Shown here: positions 33,841 to 44,534 of the stretch, in pieces | Position numbering within the stretch: the first letter of the stretch is position 1 | Layout: every line of letters starts with the position of its first letter | Notes under the pieces: generated by a model | Seen by the model: the letters and a program-made list of their open reading frames with translations, nothing else | The model's database searches: none | What the model was told of the DNA's origin: nothing | Translations under genes and position numbers: made by a program | Assembly: GCF_023155275.1 (NCBI RefSeq) | Contig: NZ_JALMUV010000024.1 | Location: 48,749 to 112,748 of the forward strand | Length of the DNA stretch: 64,000 nt | Reading direction: 5' to 3' | DNA from: Streptomyces rhizoryzae | GTDB taxonomy: Bacteria; Actinomycetota; Actinomycetes; Streptomycetales; Streptomycetaceae

Positions 33841-33911
33841 CTGTGCCTGAGCGGGAGCCGGCCGGAGCGCCGGCTCCGACCGACCGCCGCGCCGGCCCGG
33901 AAGGGGCGTCT

Positions 33912-34904
33912 ATGACCGAGCCGTACGACCTGATCACCATGGGCCGCATCGGGGTGGACCTCTACCCCTTGCAGACCGGCGTGCCGCTCGCCGAGGTGGA
34001 GACGTTCGGGAAGTTCCTCGGCGGGTCCGCCACCAACGTGGCGGTGGCCGCGGCCCGGTTGGGGCGCCGCACCGCCGTCATCAGCCGGACCGGACGGGAC
34101 CCGTTCGGGGACTACGTCCACCGGGCGCTGCGCGGCTTCGGGGTGGACGACCGCTGGGTGACCCCGGTGCCGGACCTGCCGACCCCGGTGACGTTCTGCG
34201 AGATCTTCCCGCCGGACGACTTCCCGCTCTACTTCTACCGCCGTCCCAAGGCCCCCGACCTGGTCATCCACCCCGGGGAACTGGACCTGGCGGCGATCCG
34301 CGCGGCCCGGATCTTCTGGGTCACCGGCACCGGGCTGAGCGAGGAGCCCAGCCGCGGCGCCACACTGGCCGCGCTGGAGGCCCGCGCCCGCCGGGGCACC
34401 ACCGTCTTCGACCTGGACTGGCGGCCGATGTTCTGGGGCGGCCGGGGCGGCGCCTCCGGGGACGGCGGGGCCACCGGCGCCGCCGCGCGGGCCGCCGCCC
34501 GCCCGTACTACGAGGCCGCGCTGGCGCACGCGACGGTCGCGGTCGGCAACGTCGACGAGGCCGAGGTCGCCACCGGCCACCGGGACCCGATGTCCTGCGC
34601 CCTGGCGCTGCTCGACCGGGGCGTGGAACTGGCCGTCGTCAAACAGGGCCCGAAGGGGGTGCTCGCCGTCCACCGGGACGGGCGCACCGCCGAGGTCCCG
34701 CCCACCCCCGTCCAGGTCGTCAACGGCCTCGGCGCCGGGGACGCGTTCGGCGGCGCGCTGTGCCACGGACTGCTGGCCGGCTGGGAGCTGGAGCCGGCGA
34801 TGCGGTACGCCAACGCCGCCGGCGCCATCGTCGCCTCCCGGCTGGCGTGCTCGTCCGCCATGCCGGCGGCCGAGGAGGTCGAGGAGTTCCTGGCGGGGCG
34901 CTGA
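33912..34904 (+). CDS. iolC: 5-dehydro-2-deoxygluconokinase
   Basis: A 330-residue PfkB-family kinase that phosphorylates 5-dehydro-2-deoxy-D-gluconate. PfkB features are YDLITMGRIGVDLYP at the N-terminus (typical IolC), GGSATNVAVAAARLGR, FDLDWRPMFW, and the C-terminal NGLGAGDAFGGALCHGLL with the GAGD anion hole and catalytic Asp. An insertion of Gly/Ala residues lies near residue 180. The ATG at 33912 has GGAAGGGG upstream and matches the family's MTEPYDLI start; an upstream in-frame start adds 23 unrelated residues. It is the first gene of the rightward operon. Confidence 0.93.
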   Translation: MTEPYDLITMGRIGVDLYPLQTGVPLAEVETFGKFLGGSATNVAVAAARLGRRTAVISRTGRDPFGDYVHRALRGFGVDDRWVTPVPDLPTPVTFCEIFPPDDFPLYFYRRPKAPDLVIHPGELDLAAIRAARIFWVTGTGLSEEPSRGATLAALEARARRGTTVFDLDWRPMFWGGRGGASGDGGATGAAARAAARPYYEAALAHATVAVGNVDEAEVATGHRDPMSCALALLDRGVELAVVKQGPKGVLAVHRDGRTAEVPPTPVQVVNGLGAGDAFGGALCHGLLAGWELEPAMRYANAAGAIVASRLACSSAMPAAEEVEEFLAGR

Positions 34905-34964
34905 GGTCCCGCCCCGCCCCGGCTCCCGCCCCGCCCACCCCCCCTGTCGAAGAAGGTGAGTTGC

Positions 34965-35861
34965 GTGTTGTCCCCTCCCCGGATCAGTGACCTCCCGGCG
35001 CTGCGGGCCCGGCACCCCGAAGCCGTCGCGGAGGCCGCCGCGCGCCGCGCCCGGCGCCCGCTGCTGGGCGACCGCGGCCGGCTGATGATCATCGCCGCCG
35101 ACCACCCGGCCCGGGGCGCGCTCGCCGTCGGTGACCGCCACCTGGCCATGGCCAACCGCCTGGACCTGCTCGAACGGCTGGTCCTGGCGCTGTCCCGGCC
35201 CGGCGTCGACGGGGTGCTGGCCACCGCCGACATCCTGGAGGACCTGCTGCTGCTCGGCGCCCTGGAGGGCAAGGTGGTGATGGGTTCGATGAACCGCGGC
35301 GGCATCGCGGGCGCCTCCTTCGAGCTGGACGACCGGTTCACCGGCCACCGCCCGCAGGACCTGGCCCGGCTCCGCTTCGACGCCGGCAAGCTCCTGCTGC
35401 GCATCGACTACGAGGACGCCGGGTCGCTGACCACCCTGGAGGCCGCCGCGCGGACCGTCGACGCGATGGCCGAGCGCCGCCTCCCCACCTTCATCGAGCC
35501 GTTCCTGTCCCGGCGGACCGGCGGTGTGGTCCGCAACGACCTCAGCCCCGAGGCCGTCACCCGCTCCGTCGCCATCGCCTCCGGCCTCGGCGGCACCTCC
35601 GCCTACACCTGGCTGAAGCTGCCGGTCACCGACGACCCCGACGCGATGGCCCGGGTCTGTGAGACCTCCACCCTGCCCACCGTGCTGCTCGGCGGGGACG
35701 CCGGCGGCACGGTCCGGGAGCAGGAGGCGGTCTACGGGAAGTGGCGCGCGGCGCTCCGGCTGCCGGCCGTCCACGGCCTGGTCGCCGGCCGGTCGCTGCT
35801 CTACCCGGCGGACGGCGACGTGGCCGCCGCCGTCGACACCGCCGTCGGACTGCTCCGGTGA
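34965..35861 (+). CDS. Cgl0158-family (beta/alpha)8 barrel, aldolase-like
   Basis: A 298-residue class I aldolase-like barrel of the Cgl0158 type, regularly found between iolC and iolB in actinomycetes. Visible are RLMIIAADHPARGALAVGD near the start (phosphate/substrate strand), GVLATADILEDLLLLGAL, VMGSMNRGGIAGASFELDDRF, and TYTWLK-type strand AYTWLKLPVTDDPD with a candidate Schiff-base Lys. It probably cleaves 2-deoxy-5-keto-gluconate-6-phosphate to dihydroxyacetone phosphate and malonate semialdehyde, replacing IolJ; that is inference from context. The GTG at 34965 has AAGGTGA 5 nt upstream; an in-frame GTG at 34956 overlaps that site. Confidence 0.82.
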   Translation: MLSPPRISDLPALRARHPEAVAEAAARRARRPLLGDRGRLMIIAADHPARGALAVGDRHLAMANRLDLLERLVLALSRPGVDGVLATADILEDLLLLGALEGKVVMGSMNRGGIAGASFELDDRFTGHRPQDLARLRFDAGKLLLRIDYEDAGSLTTLEAAARTVDAMAERRLPTFIEPFLSRRTGGVVRNDLSPEAVTRSVAIASGLGGTSAYTWLKLPVTDDPDAMARVCETSTLPTVLLGGDAGGTVREQEAVYGKWRAALRLPAVHGLVAGRSLLYPADGDVAAAVDTAVGLLR

Positions 35862-35918
35862 GCGGCCCGCGTCCGGTGGCGGACCTCACTGTCAGTGGCG
35901 AGGAGGAGACTTGCCGTC

Positions 35919-36872
35919 ATGAACGCTGAGTGGGTACAGACCGAAGCCGCGCCGGGCGGGACGGGCGGCTGCCACCTCCCGGCCGGGGCCGCCGCCCGCG
36001 GCCCGTACGCCCTCGACATCGCGCCCGAGCGGGCCGGGTGGGGGTACTCCTCGCTCCGGGTGCTCGACCTCGCGCCCGGGGCGGACCACACCTTCGCCAC
36101 CGGCGGCAGCGAGTGGATCGTGCTGCCGCTCGCGGGCGGCTGCACGGTCCGCGCCGAGCCGGACGGACCCGGCACCGGGGGCGCCGCGGTCTTCGAACTG
36201 GCCGGGCGGGAGAGCGTGTTCAGCGGCGTGACGGACTTCGCGTACGTGCCGCGGGACGCCCGGGTGCGGATCGCGAGCCCGGACGGCGGGCGGTTCGCGC
36301 TGGCCGGGGCGCGCTGCGCGCGGCGGCTGCCGGCCCGCTACGGCCCCGCCTCCTCGGTGCCCGTGGAGCTGCGCGGGGCGGGCAGCTGCTCACGGCAGGT
36401 CAACAACTTCGCCGCGGCCGGGGTGTTCGCCTGCGACCGGCTGATCGCCGTGGAGGTGCTCACCCCCGGCGGCAACTGGTCGTCGTACCCGCCGCACAAG
36501 CACGACGAGTGCCGCCCCGGCGAGGAGTCCGAGCTGGAGGAGATCTACTACTACGAGATCGCCGCCGCCCACGGCACGCCGGGGCTGGGCTACCAGCGGG
36601 TGACCCCCTCCGGCCGCGGGCGCGGCACGGACGTCCTCGCCGAGGTCCGCACGGGGGACGCGGTGCTGATCCCGGACGGCTGGCACGGCCCGTCGATCGC
36701 CGCCCCCGGGCACGCCCTGTACTACCTCAACGTCATGGCCGGGCCGGGCGAGACGCGCGAGTGGCTGATCTGCGACCACCCCGACCACGGCTGGATCCGC
36801 GCCACCTGGCCCCGGCAGCCGGTCGACCCCCGGCTCCCCTTCTACGACGCACCGGCAGGAGACCCGCGATGA
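35919..36872 (+). CDS. iolB: 5-deoxy-glucuronate isomerase
   Basis: A 317-residue cupin that isomerises 5-deoxy-D-glucuronate to 5-dehydro-2-deoxy-gluconate. The bicupin pattern shows WGYSSLRVLDLAPG, SEWIVLPLAGGCTV, the metal-binding set SSYPPHKHDE then ELEEIYYYEI, and DGWHGP near the C-terminus; the His-x-His, Glu and final His ligands are all present. GAGGAGGAGACTTGCCGTC precedes the ATG at 35919. Its TGA overlaps the iolD ATG. Confidence 0.93.
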   Translation: MNAEWVQTEAAPGGTGGCHLPAGAAARGPYALDIAPERAGWGYSSLRVLDLAPGADHTFATGGSEWIVLPLAGGCTVRAEPDGPGTGGAAVFELAGRESVFSGVTDFAYVPRDARVRIASPDGGRFALAGARCARRLPARYGPASSVPVELRGAGSCSRQVNNFAAAGVFACDRLIAVEVLTPGGNWSSYPPHKHDECRPGEESELEEIYYYEIAAAHGTPGLGYQRVTPSGRGRGTDVLAEVRTGDAVLIPDGWHGPSIAAPGHALYYLNVMAGPGETREWLICDHPDHGWIRATWPRQPVDPRLPFYDAPAGDPR

Positions 36873-38815
36873 CCGCCCCGACCCCCGCCCCGCGCACCGG
36901 GGCCGCCGCCGGCACCCGCCGGCTGACCGTCGCCCAGGCCCTGGTGGAGTTCCTCGCCCGCCAGTACACCGAGCGGGACGGCCGCCGGCACCGGCTGATC
37001 ACCGCCTGCTGGGGCATCTTCGGCCACGGCAACGTCGCCGGGATCGGGCAGGCGCTGCTGGAGTCCGGCGCCGCGGCGCCCCCCGGCGAAGCCGGCGGCC
37101 CGCCGCGGCTCCCCTTCCTCCAGGGGCGCAGCGAACAGGCCATGGTGCACGCCGCGGTGGGCTACGCCCGCCAGTGCGACCGGCTCTCCGCCCAGGCGGT
37201 GACGACCTCCATCGGGCCCGGCGCCACCAACCTCGTCACCGGCGCCGCGCTCGCCACCGTCAACCGCCTCCCGGTGCTGCTGCTGCCCGGTGACGTGTTC
37301 GCCACCCGGCGCGCCGACCCGGTCCTCCAGCAGCTCGAATCGGTCTCCGCGGGCGATGTGTCGGTCAACGACGCGCTCCGCCCGGTCTCCCGCTACTTCG
37401 ACCGGATCACCCGCCCCGAGGCGCTGATCCCGGCCGCCCTCCAGGCGATGCGGGTGCTGGCCGACCCCGCCGAGACCGGCGCGGTCACCCTGGCCCTCCC
37501 GCAGGACGTGCAGGCCGAGGCGTACGACTGGCCGGCGGAGTTCTTCACCGACCGGGTGTGGCGGGTGCCCCGGCCCGCCCCCGACCCGGACGCCCTGGCC
37601 GAGGCCGCCCGCGCCGTCCGAGCGGCCCGCCGGCCGCTGGTCATCGCCGGCGGCGGGGTGCACCACAGCGCGGCCGAGGAGGCGCTGCGGGCGTTCGCCG
37701 AGGCCACCGGCATCCCGGTCGCCGCCACCCAGGCGGGCAAGGGCGCGCTGCGCCACGACCACCCGGCGGACGTCGGCGGCATCGGCCACACCGGCACCGC
37801 CACCGCCGACGGCCTGGCCCGGCGGGCCGACCTCGTGCTGGGCGTCGGCACCCGCTACACCGACTTCACCACCGCCTCCGCCACCCTCTTCGCCGAGCCC
37901 GCGGTCCGCTTCGTCAACCTCAACATCACCTCCTTCGACTCCCACAAGCTCGGCGCCCTCCCCCTGGTCGCCGACGCCCGCGCCGGACTGGACGCGCTGC
38001 GCGAGGCGCTCGCCGGCCACCGCGCCGACCCCGCCTACGCCGCCGAGTACGCCGCCGCCAAGGCCGACTGGGAGCGCCGGGTGGACGCCGCCTACGCCGC
38101 CCCGGACCCGTCCGCCCGGCCCACCCAGACCCAGCTCCTGGGCGCCCTGGACGCGGTCGTCGACGAGACCGACATCGTGCTCAACGCCGCCGGCTCCCTC
38201 CCCGGCGATCTGCACAAACTCTGGCGCGCCCGGTCCCGCCGGCAGTACCACCTCGAATACGGCTACTCCTGCATGGGCTACGAGATCCCGGCCGCGATCG
38301 GGGTGAAGATGGCCGCCCCCGACCGGCCGGTGTGGGCGCTCGTCGGCGACGGTACATACCTGATGAACCCCACCGAAATCGTCACCGCCGTCCAGGAAGG
38401 CATCGCCTTCACCCTCGTCCTCGTCCAGAACCACGGCTACGCGTCCATCGGCGGCCTGTCCCGGGCGACCGGCGGCGAGCGGTTCGGCACCGACTACCGC
38501 TTCCGCGCCGCGGACGGCACGTACACCGGCCCGCCGCTGCCCGTGGACCTCGCCGCGAACGCCGCGTCCCTGGGCATGCGGGTGCTGCGGGCCGGGACCG
38601 TCGCCGAGCTGCGCACCGCCCTCGCCGAGGCCCGTGGCGCAAAAACACCCACATGTGTCTATGTGGAGACCGCAACGGCTGACACTGTGCCGGGCGCGCC
38701 GCCCGCCCAGAGCTGGTGGGATGTACCCGTTGCCGAGACCGCGACGCGTCCGGCGGCCCTCGCCGCGCGCACGGCGTACGACGAGCAGGCCGCCGCCCGC
38801 CGCCGCCACCTCTGA
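36869..38815 (+). CDS. iolD: 3D-(3,5/4)-trihydroxycyclohexane-1,2-dione acylhydrolase
   Basis: A 648-residue thiamine-diphosphate enzyme that opens the inositol-derived ring. The family start RRLTVAQALVEFLARQYTERDG is followed by CWGIFGHGNVAGIGQALL and the catalytic-Glu segment GRSEQAMVHAAVGYAR. Then come GPGATNLVTGAALA and the C-terminal TPP/Mg motif VGDGTYLMNPTEI with LVQNHGYASIG. Length is normal. The ATG overlaps the iolB stop (ATGA) and has AGGAG upstream. Confidence 0.94.
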   Translation: MTAPTPAPRTGAAAGTRRLTVAQALVEFLARQYTERDGRRHRLITACWGIFGHGNVAGIGQALLESGAAAPPGEAGGPPRLPFLQGRSEQAMVHAAVGYARQCDRLSAQAVTTSIGPGATNLVTGAALATVNRLPVLLLPGDVFATRRADPVLQQLESVSAGDVSVNDALRPVSRYFDRITRPEALIPAALQAMRVLADPAETGAVTLALPQDVQAEAYDWPAEFFTDRVWRVPRPAPDPDALAEAARAVRAARRPLVIAGGGVHHSAAEEALRAFAEATGIPVAATQAGKGALRHDHPADVGGIGHTGTATADGLARRADLVLGVGTRYTDFTTASATLFAEPAVRFVNLNITSFDSHKLGALPLVADARAGLDALREALAGHRADPAYAAEYAAAKADWERRVDAAYAAPDPSARPTQTQLLGALDAVVDETDIVLNAAGSLPGDLHKLWRARSRRQYHLEYGYSCMGYEIPAAIGVKMAAPDRPVWALVGDGTYLMNPTEIVTAVQEGIAFTLVLVQNHGYASIGGLSRATGGERFGTDYRFRAADGTYTGPPLPVDLAANAASLGMRVLRAGTVAELRTALAEARGAKTPTCVYVETATADTVPGAPPAQSWWDVPVAETATRPAALAARTAYDEQAAARRRHL

Positions 38816-38852
38816 CATCCGCTCTGCTGCACCGTACGAAAGGCCCCCTCGC

Positions 38853-40346
<1,494 letters not shown>

Positions 40347-40398
40347 CGGTTGCCCGGGCCCCCGGCCGACGGCGCGCCCCCCTCACGGGTGCCGCCGT

Positions 40399-40440
40399 CG
40401 CGGTCCTCCCCACCGGCCCCGGCCGGCGGGGAGGACCGCG
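40399..40440 (+). terminator. Strong terminator of the iol operon
   Basis: CGCGGTCCTCCCC (40399-40411) pairs perfectly with GGGGAGGACCGCG (40428-40440), and the loop itself can pair (CCGGCC/GGCCGG). A smaller GCAACC/GGTTGC hairpin (40336-40353) spans the mmsA stop codon just upstream. Confidence 0.85.
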
Positions 40441-40535
40441 CCCTCCCGGGGGCGGACCCCGCCGGACCGCGTTGCTACGGTGCTGCTCGCGCGGCGGACG
40501 CAATCCGCCGCGGCACCGACACGACGGGGGCTGAC

Positions 40536-41666
40536 ATGACACAAGGCATGGCGCTGGCAAAGGGCGCGCGGATCACCGGCGGGGTCCTCAGCCTGCTGTT
40601 CTTCCTGTGGACGGCGTACTGGCTCGCGGTGGACCTCGGCGCGTTCGGCGTCGCCGGGCTCTGGGACACCTGGACCGGCACCCGCCCGCCGGGCACCAAC
40701 GAGGTCACCAACCCTGTCCAGTTGGGCTTCTGCCTGCTCCAGCTCACCGCCGCCGGCGCGGCGTTCGCGGGCCGCCGCTCGGCCGGCGGCCTGCTGGCCG
40801 TCGCCACCACCGCCACCTTCGCCACCGCCGCGCAGGCCCTGGTCAGCGTCGGCAGCCACACCGGCGACGACCGCTGGTTCCGCAACGCCGAGACCGGCAC
40901 CGCCACCTTCGACGGGGTGTTCCTCAGCAGCCTGGCGCTGTTCCTGCTGACCCTGGTCGCCGCGGTGGTGCTGCTCGCCGGGATGCGCTCCTGGCCGCGC
41001 CGCACGCCCAGCACCCCGCCCGCCCGGCCCACCGGGCCCGCCGGGGCGATCGGTGGCCTGGTGCTCGGCGCGATGGCGCTGGGCTACGCGATCTGGCAGA
41101 TCTACATGCTGGTGCAGGGCGGCGGCTCGGCCGTGCCGATGCTCTACCTCGGCAAGGGCGCGCTGTCCACGCTGCTGTCGCTGTCCACCGGCTGGTACGC
41201 GGTGGTCTTCCTGCTGCTGACCGCGATCGCCGGCCTGAACTCCCTGCTCCGCGGCAGCGCGGCCCGCGGCCTGTCCTTCGGCCTGGCGCTCGCCCTGCTG
41301 CCGAACGCCGTGCTGTCGCTCATCGGCCTCCTGTCCACCGGCTCCCTCTTCCGGCTGGGCGACGTGCTGCCGGGCGCGGTCCTCATCAGCCACAGCCAGC
41401 TGCTCCTGGACCTGCTCGGCTCGGCGGCGCTGTGCGCGCTGATGGCCCGCGGCGAACCGTTCGCACCGGCCTGGTACCCGCCGTCCCCGGCCGCCGCGTT
41501 CGCCGCCCCCGCCTACGTACCGGGCCCGGTGGCCGCACCGCCGGCCGGCTGGCAGCCGCCCGGCCCGCCGCCCGGCCCGCAGCCCGGGCCCCCGGCCGGC
41601 GCCCCGCCGTACCCGCCCGCCAACCCCCAGCCGCCGTACGGCGGTTACGGCCCGCCGCAGTACTGA
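40536..41666 (+). CDS. Polytopic membrane protein with proline-rich tail
   Basis: A 376-residue protein of unknown function. Eight or so hydrophobic helices span residues 10 to 300 (for example LSLLFFLWTAYWLAV, LALFLLTLVAAVVLLAG, GWYAVVFLLLTAIAGL). The last 70 residues are rich in Pro/Gly/Tyr and end PPYGGYGPPQY, a likely cytoplasmic disordered tail as in many actinomycete membrane proteins. The ATG at 40536 is preceded by a G-rich stretch (GACGGGGGCTGAC). It is isolated by the iol terminator upstream and a 138-bp gap downstream. No family recognised. Confidence 0.75.
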   Translation: MTQGMALAKGARITGGVLSLLFFLWTAYWLAVDLGAFGVAGLWDTWTGTRPPGTNEVTNPVQLGFCLLQLTAAGAAFAGRRSAGGLLAVATTATFATAAQALVSVGSHTGDDRWFRNAETGTATFDGVFLSSLALFLLTLVAAVVLLAGMRSWPRRTPSTPPARPTGPAGAIGGLVLGAMALGYAIWQIYMLVQGGGSAVPMLYLGKGALSTLLSLSTGWYAVVFLLLTAIAGLNSLLRGSAARGLSFGLALALLPNAVLSLIGLLSTGSLFRLGDVLPGAVLISHSQLLLDLLGSAALCALMARGEPFAPAWYPPSPAAAFAAPAYVPGPVAAPPAGWQPPGPPPGPQPGPPAGAPPYPPANPQPPYGGYGPPQY

Positions 41667-41804
41667 CCCCGGCGCTTCCGCCGCCGGTAGGCGGCCGTAC
41701 CGCCGGTGCGGTACGGCGCCGGGCCGGGCTACTGCGCCCGGAGGGCGGCGGTCTCCGCCCGGGGGACGGGGCCCCGCGCCCGGACCGGTCCCTAGGATTC
41801 AGCC

Positions 41805-44534
41805 ATGGATCTCCGACTGCGCGGGCGCCGGCTCGCCGCCGCCGCGGGTGCGCTGGCCCTCCTCATAGGGGGCGGCACGTGGGCGGCCGCCGCCTCGAAC
41901 GCGCCGCCCGCGGTGCACCGCGAGGACCGCGTCCTGACGATGCCCGAGCGGCCCGGCGCCGCCGGGACGGTGCGGATCGACACCTCGTTCTTCACCGCCG
42001 GCCCCGCCACCGGGCGGCGGCCCGCGGTCCTGCTCGGCCACGGCTTCGGCGGCAGCAAGGCCGATGTCCGCGGCGAGGCCGAGCAACTGGCCCGCAGCGG
42101 CTACGCGGTGCTGACCTGGTCGGCGCGCGGCTTCGGCAGGTCCACCGGCCGGATCGGGCTGAACGACCCCGACGGCGAGGTCGCCGACGTCAGCCGGCTG
42201 ATCGACTGGCTCGCCCGGCGCCCCGAGGTCCGGCTCGACAAGCCCGGCGACCCGCGGGTGGGCGTCGCCGGCGCCTCGTACGGCGGCGCGATCGCGCTGC
42301 TGGCCGCCGGCCACGACCCGCGGGTGGACGCCATCGCCCCGCAGATCACCTACTGGAACCTCGCCGACGCGCTGTTCCCGCACGGGGTGTTCAAGAAGCT
42401 GTGGGCCGGCATCTTCTTCACCACCGGCTCCGCCGGTTCGGCCACCGGCCCCCTGGGCGCCGACGCCGCCGCGCCCGCCGGCGGCACCGCCCCGTCCGGC
42501 GCCGGCGGCTGCGGCCGGTTCGAGCCCGCGCTGTGCGCCATGTACGAACGGGTCGCGGTCAGCGGGACGCCGGACGCCGCGGCCCGCCGGCTGCTGGAGG
42601 CCCGCAGCCCCTCCGCCGTCGCCGACCGCATCAAGGTCCCGGCCCTGATCACCCAGGGCCAGACCGACTCGCTCTTCCCGCTCGGCCAGGCCGACGCGAT
42701 GGCGGCGGCGCTGCGCCGCAACGGCGCGCCGGTCGCCGTCGACTGGATCGCCGGCGGCCACGACGGCGGCGACCGGGAGACCGCCCGGACCACCGCCCGC
42801 ACCACCGCGTGGTTCGACCGCTACCTCAAGGGCGACCGGCAGGCCGCGACCGGGCCCGCGTTCCGGATCAGCCGCACCGGCGGCGTGGACTCCACCGACG
42901 GCACCGTGCGGCTGCGCGGCGCCGGCGCCGACCGCTACCCGGGCCTGGACCACGACCCCCGCCGGATCCCGCTGGCCGGCCGGGAGCAGCGCTTCGCCAA
43001 CCCCGCCGGCGCCGCCCCGCCCGCCGTCTCCGCGGTCCCCGGCGCGGGCGCGCTCGGCAGCCTCTCCGCGCTCGGCGCCGGCGGCCTCTCGCTGGACTTC
43101 CCCGGCCAGTACGCGCACTTCGACTCGGCGCCGCTGCGCGCCCCCGTCCACCTCACCGGCAGCCCCACCGCCACCGTGCGGATCGGTGCGACCTCCGCGG
43201 ACGCGGTGTTCTTCGCCAAGCTCTACGACGTCGCCCCCGACGGCCGCCGGCAGACCCTGCCCTCCCAGCTGGTCACCCCGTACCGGATCGAGGGGGCCCG
43301 GGACGGCCGCACCGTGCGGCTGCAACTCCCGGCCGTGGACCACGAGTTCGCGGCCGGCCACCGGCTGCGGCTGGTGCTGTCTGCCACCGACCTCGGCTAC
43401 GCCACGCCGGTGCGGCCCGCCACCTACACCGTCTCCCTGGCCGGCGCGGACCTCGCCGTGCCCACCGCGCCGGAGGTGCGCGCCGCCCAGGCGCCGCTGC
43501 CCGCGTGGACCTGGGCGCTGCCCGCGGGCGCCGCGGCGGCCGCCGCGCTGCTGCTGCTCACCGCCCGCCGCCGCACCGCCGCCCCCGCCCCCGACCCGGC
43601 CCTGGCCGACGTCCCGCTGGAGATCACCGGTCTGACCAAGCGGTACGCGAAGGCCACCGACCGGTACGCGGTACGGGACCTGTCCTTCCGCGTCGAACGC
43701 GGGCAGGTGCTCGGCCTGCTCGGCCCGAACGGCGCCGGCAAGACCACCACCCTGCGGATGCTGATGGGCCTGATCCGCCCGGACGGCGGCGAGATCCGGG
43801 TCTTCGGCCAGGCGATCCGGCCGGGCGCGCCGGTGCTGTCCCGGGTCGGCGCGTTCGTGGAGGGCGCCGGTTTCCTGCCGCACCTCTCCGGCCGCGCCAA
43901 CCTCGACCTGTACTGGCAGGCGACCGGCCGCCCGGCCGCCGACGCACACACCGCGCAGGCCCTGGAGATCGCCGGCCTGGGCGACGCCCTGGACCGCGCG
44001 GTGCGCACCTACTCGCAGGGCATGCGGCAGCGCCTGGCCCTGGCCCAGGCCATGCTCGGCCTGCCCGACCTGCTGATCCTGGACGAACCCACCAACGGCC
44101 TGGACCCGCCGCAGATCCGCGCGATGCGCGAGGTGATGATCCGCTACGCCGCCGGCGGCCGCACCGTCATCGTCTCCAGCCACCTGTTGTCCGAGGTGGA
44201 GCAGAGCTGCACCCACCTGGTCGTGATGGACCGCGGCCGGCTGGTCCAGGCCGGCCCGGTGGAGGCGGTGGTGGGCTCGGGCGACACCGTGCTGATCGGC
44301 GTGCCCGAGGGCACCGCGCTGCCGGACGCGCTGCTGGAGAAGATCGGCGCGCTGGCCGGGGTGGACTTTGCGCGCCGCGCCGACGGCGGGGTGCTGGTCC
44401 GGCTCACCGACCCGGACGGCACGCCGCGGCTGCTGGCCGACCTGGTGCGGCTGGACGTCCCGGTGCTCCGCGTCGGCCCGCACCGCCGCCTGGAGGACGC
44501 CTTCCTCACCCTGATCGGAGACGACGGACGATGA
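41805..44534 (+). CDS. Fusion of exported alpha/beta hydrolase (CocE/X-Pro peptidase type), TM segment and ABC ATPase
   Basis: A 909-residue fusion. Residues 1-31 are a signal-anchor. Residues about 40-340 form an alpha/beta hydrolase with GASYGG (Ser158), QTDSLFPL and GGHDGG. Residues about 420-550 resemble the jelly-roll C-terminal domain of X-Pro dipeptidyl peptidases. A membrane helix follows at about 565-588 (WALPAGAAAAAALLLLTARRR). Residues 610-909 are a complete ABC-2-type ATPase: GPNGAGKTT (Lys646), YSQGMRQRLALAQAML, LLILDEPTNGLDP and the switch His in SSHLLSE. The hydrolase should face outside and the ATPase inside. TAGGAT ends 6 nt before the ATG and no Shine-Dalgarno is seen, so the mRNA may be leaderless. 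It is coupled to the ABC-2 permease gene by ATGA. The role is unknown: possibly export plus processing or hydrolysis of one substrate. Confidence 0.88.
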   Translation: MDLRLRGRRLAAAAGALALLIGGGTWAAAASNAPPAVHREDRVLTMPERPGAAGTVRIDTSFFTAGPATGRRPAVLLGHGFGGSKADVRGEAEQLARSGYAVLTWSARGFGRSTGRIGLNDPDGEVADVSRLIDWLARRPEVRLDKPGDPRVGVAGASYGGAIALLAAGHDPRVDAIAPQITYWNLADALFPHGVFKKLWAGIFFTTGSAGSATGPLGADAAAPAGGTAPSGAGGCGRFEPALCAMYERVAVSGTPDAAARRLLEARSPSAVADRIKVPALITQGQTDSLFPLGQADAMAAALRRNGAPVAVDWIAGGHDGGDRETARTTARTTAWFDRYLKGDRQAATGPAFRISRTGGVDSTDGTVRLRGAGADRYPGLDHDPRRIPLAGREQRFANPAGAAPPAVSAVPGAGALGSLSALGAGGLSLDFPGQYAHFDSAPLRAPVHLTGSPTATVRIGATSADAVFFAKLYDVAPDGRRQTLPSQLVTPYRIEGARDGRTVRLQLPAVDHEFAAGHRLRLVLSATDLGYATPVRPATYTVSLAGADLAVPTAPEVRAAQAPLPAWTWALPAGAAAAAALLLLTARRRTAAPAPDPALADVPLEITGLTKRYAKATDRYAVRDLSFRVERGQVLGLLGPNGAGKTTTLRMLMGLIRPDGGEIRVFGQAIRPGAPVLSRVGAFVEGAGFLPHLSGRANLDLYWQATGRPAADAHTAQALEIAGLGDALDRAVRTYSQGMRQRLALAQAMLGLPDLLILDEPTNGLDPPQIRAMREVMIRYAAGGRTVIVSSHLLSEVEQSCTHLVVMDRGRLVQAGPVEAVVGSGDTVLIGVPEGTALPDALLEKIGALAGVDFARRADGGVLVRLTDPDGTPRLLADLVRLDVPVLRVGPHRRLEDAFLTLIGDDGR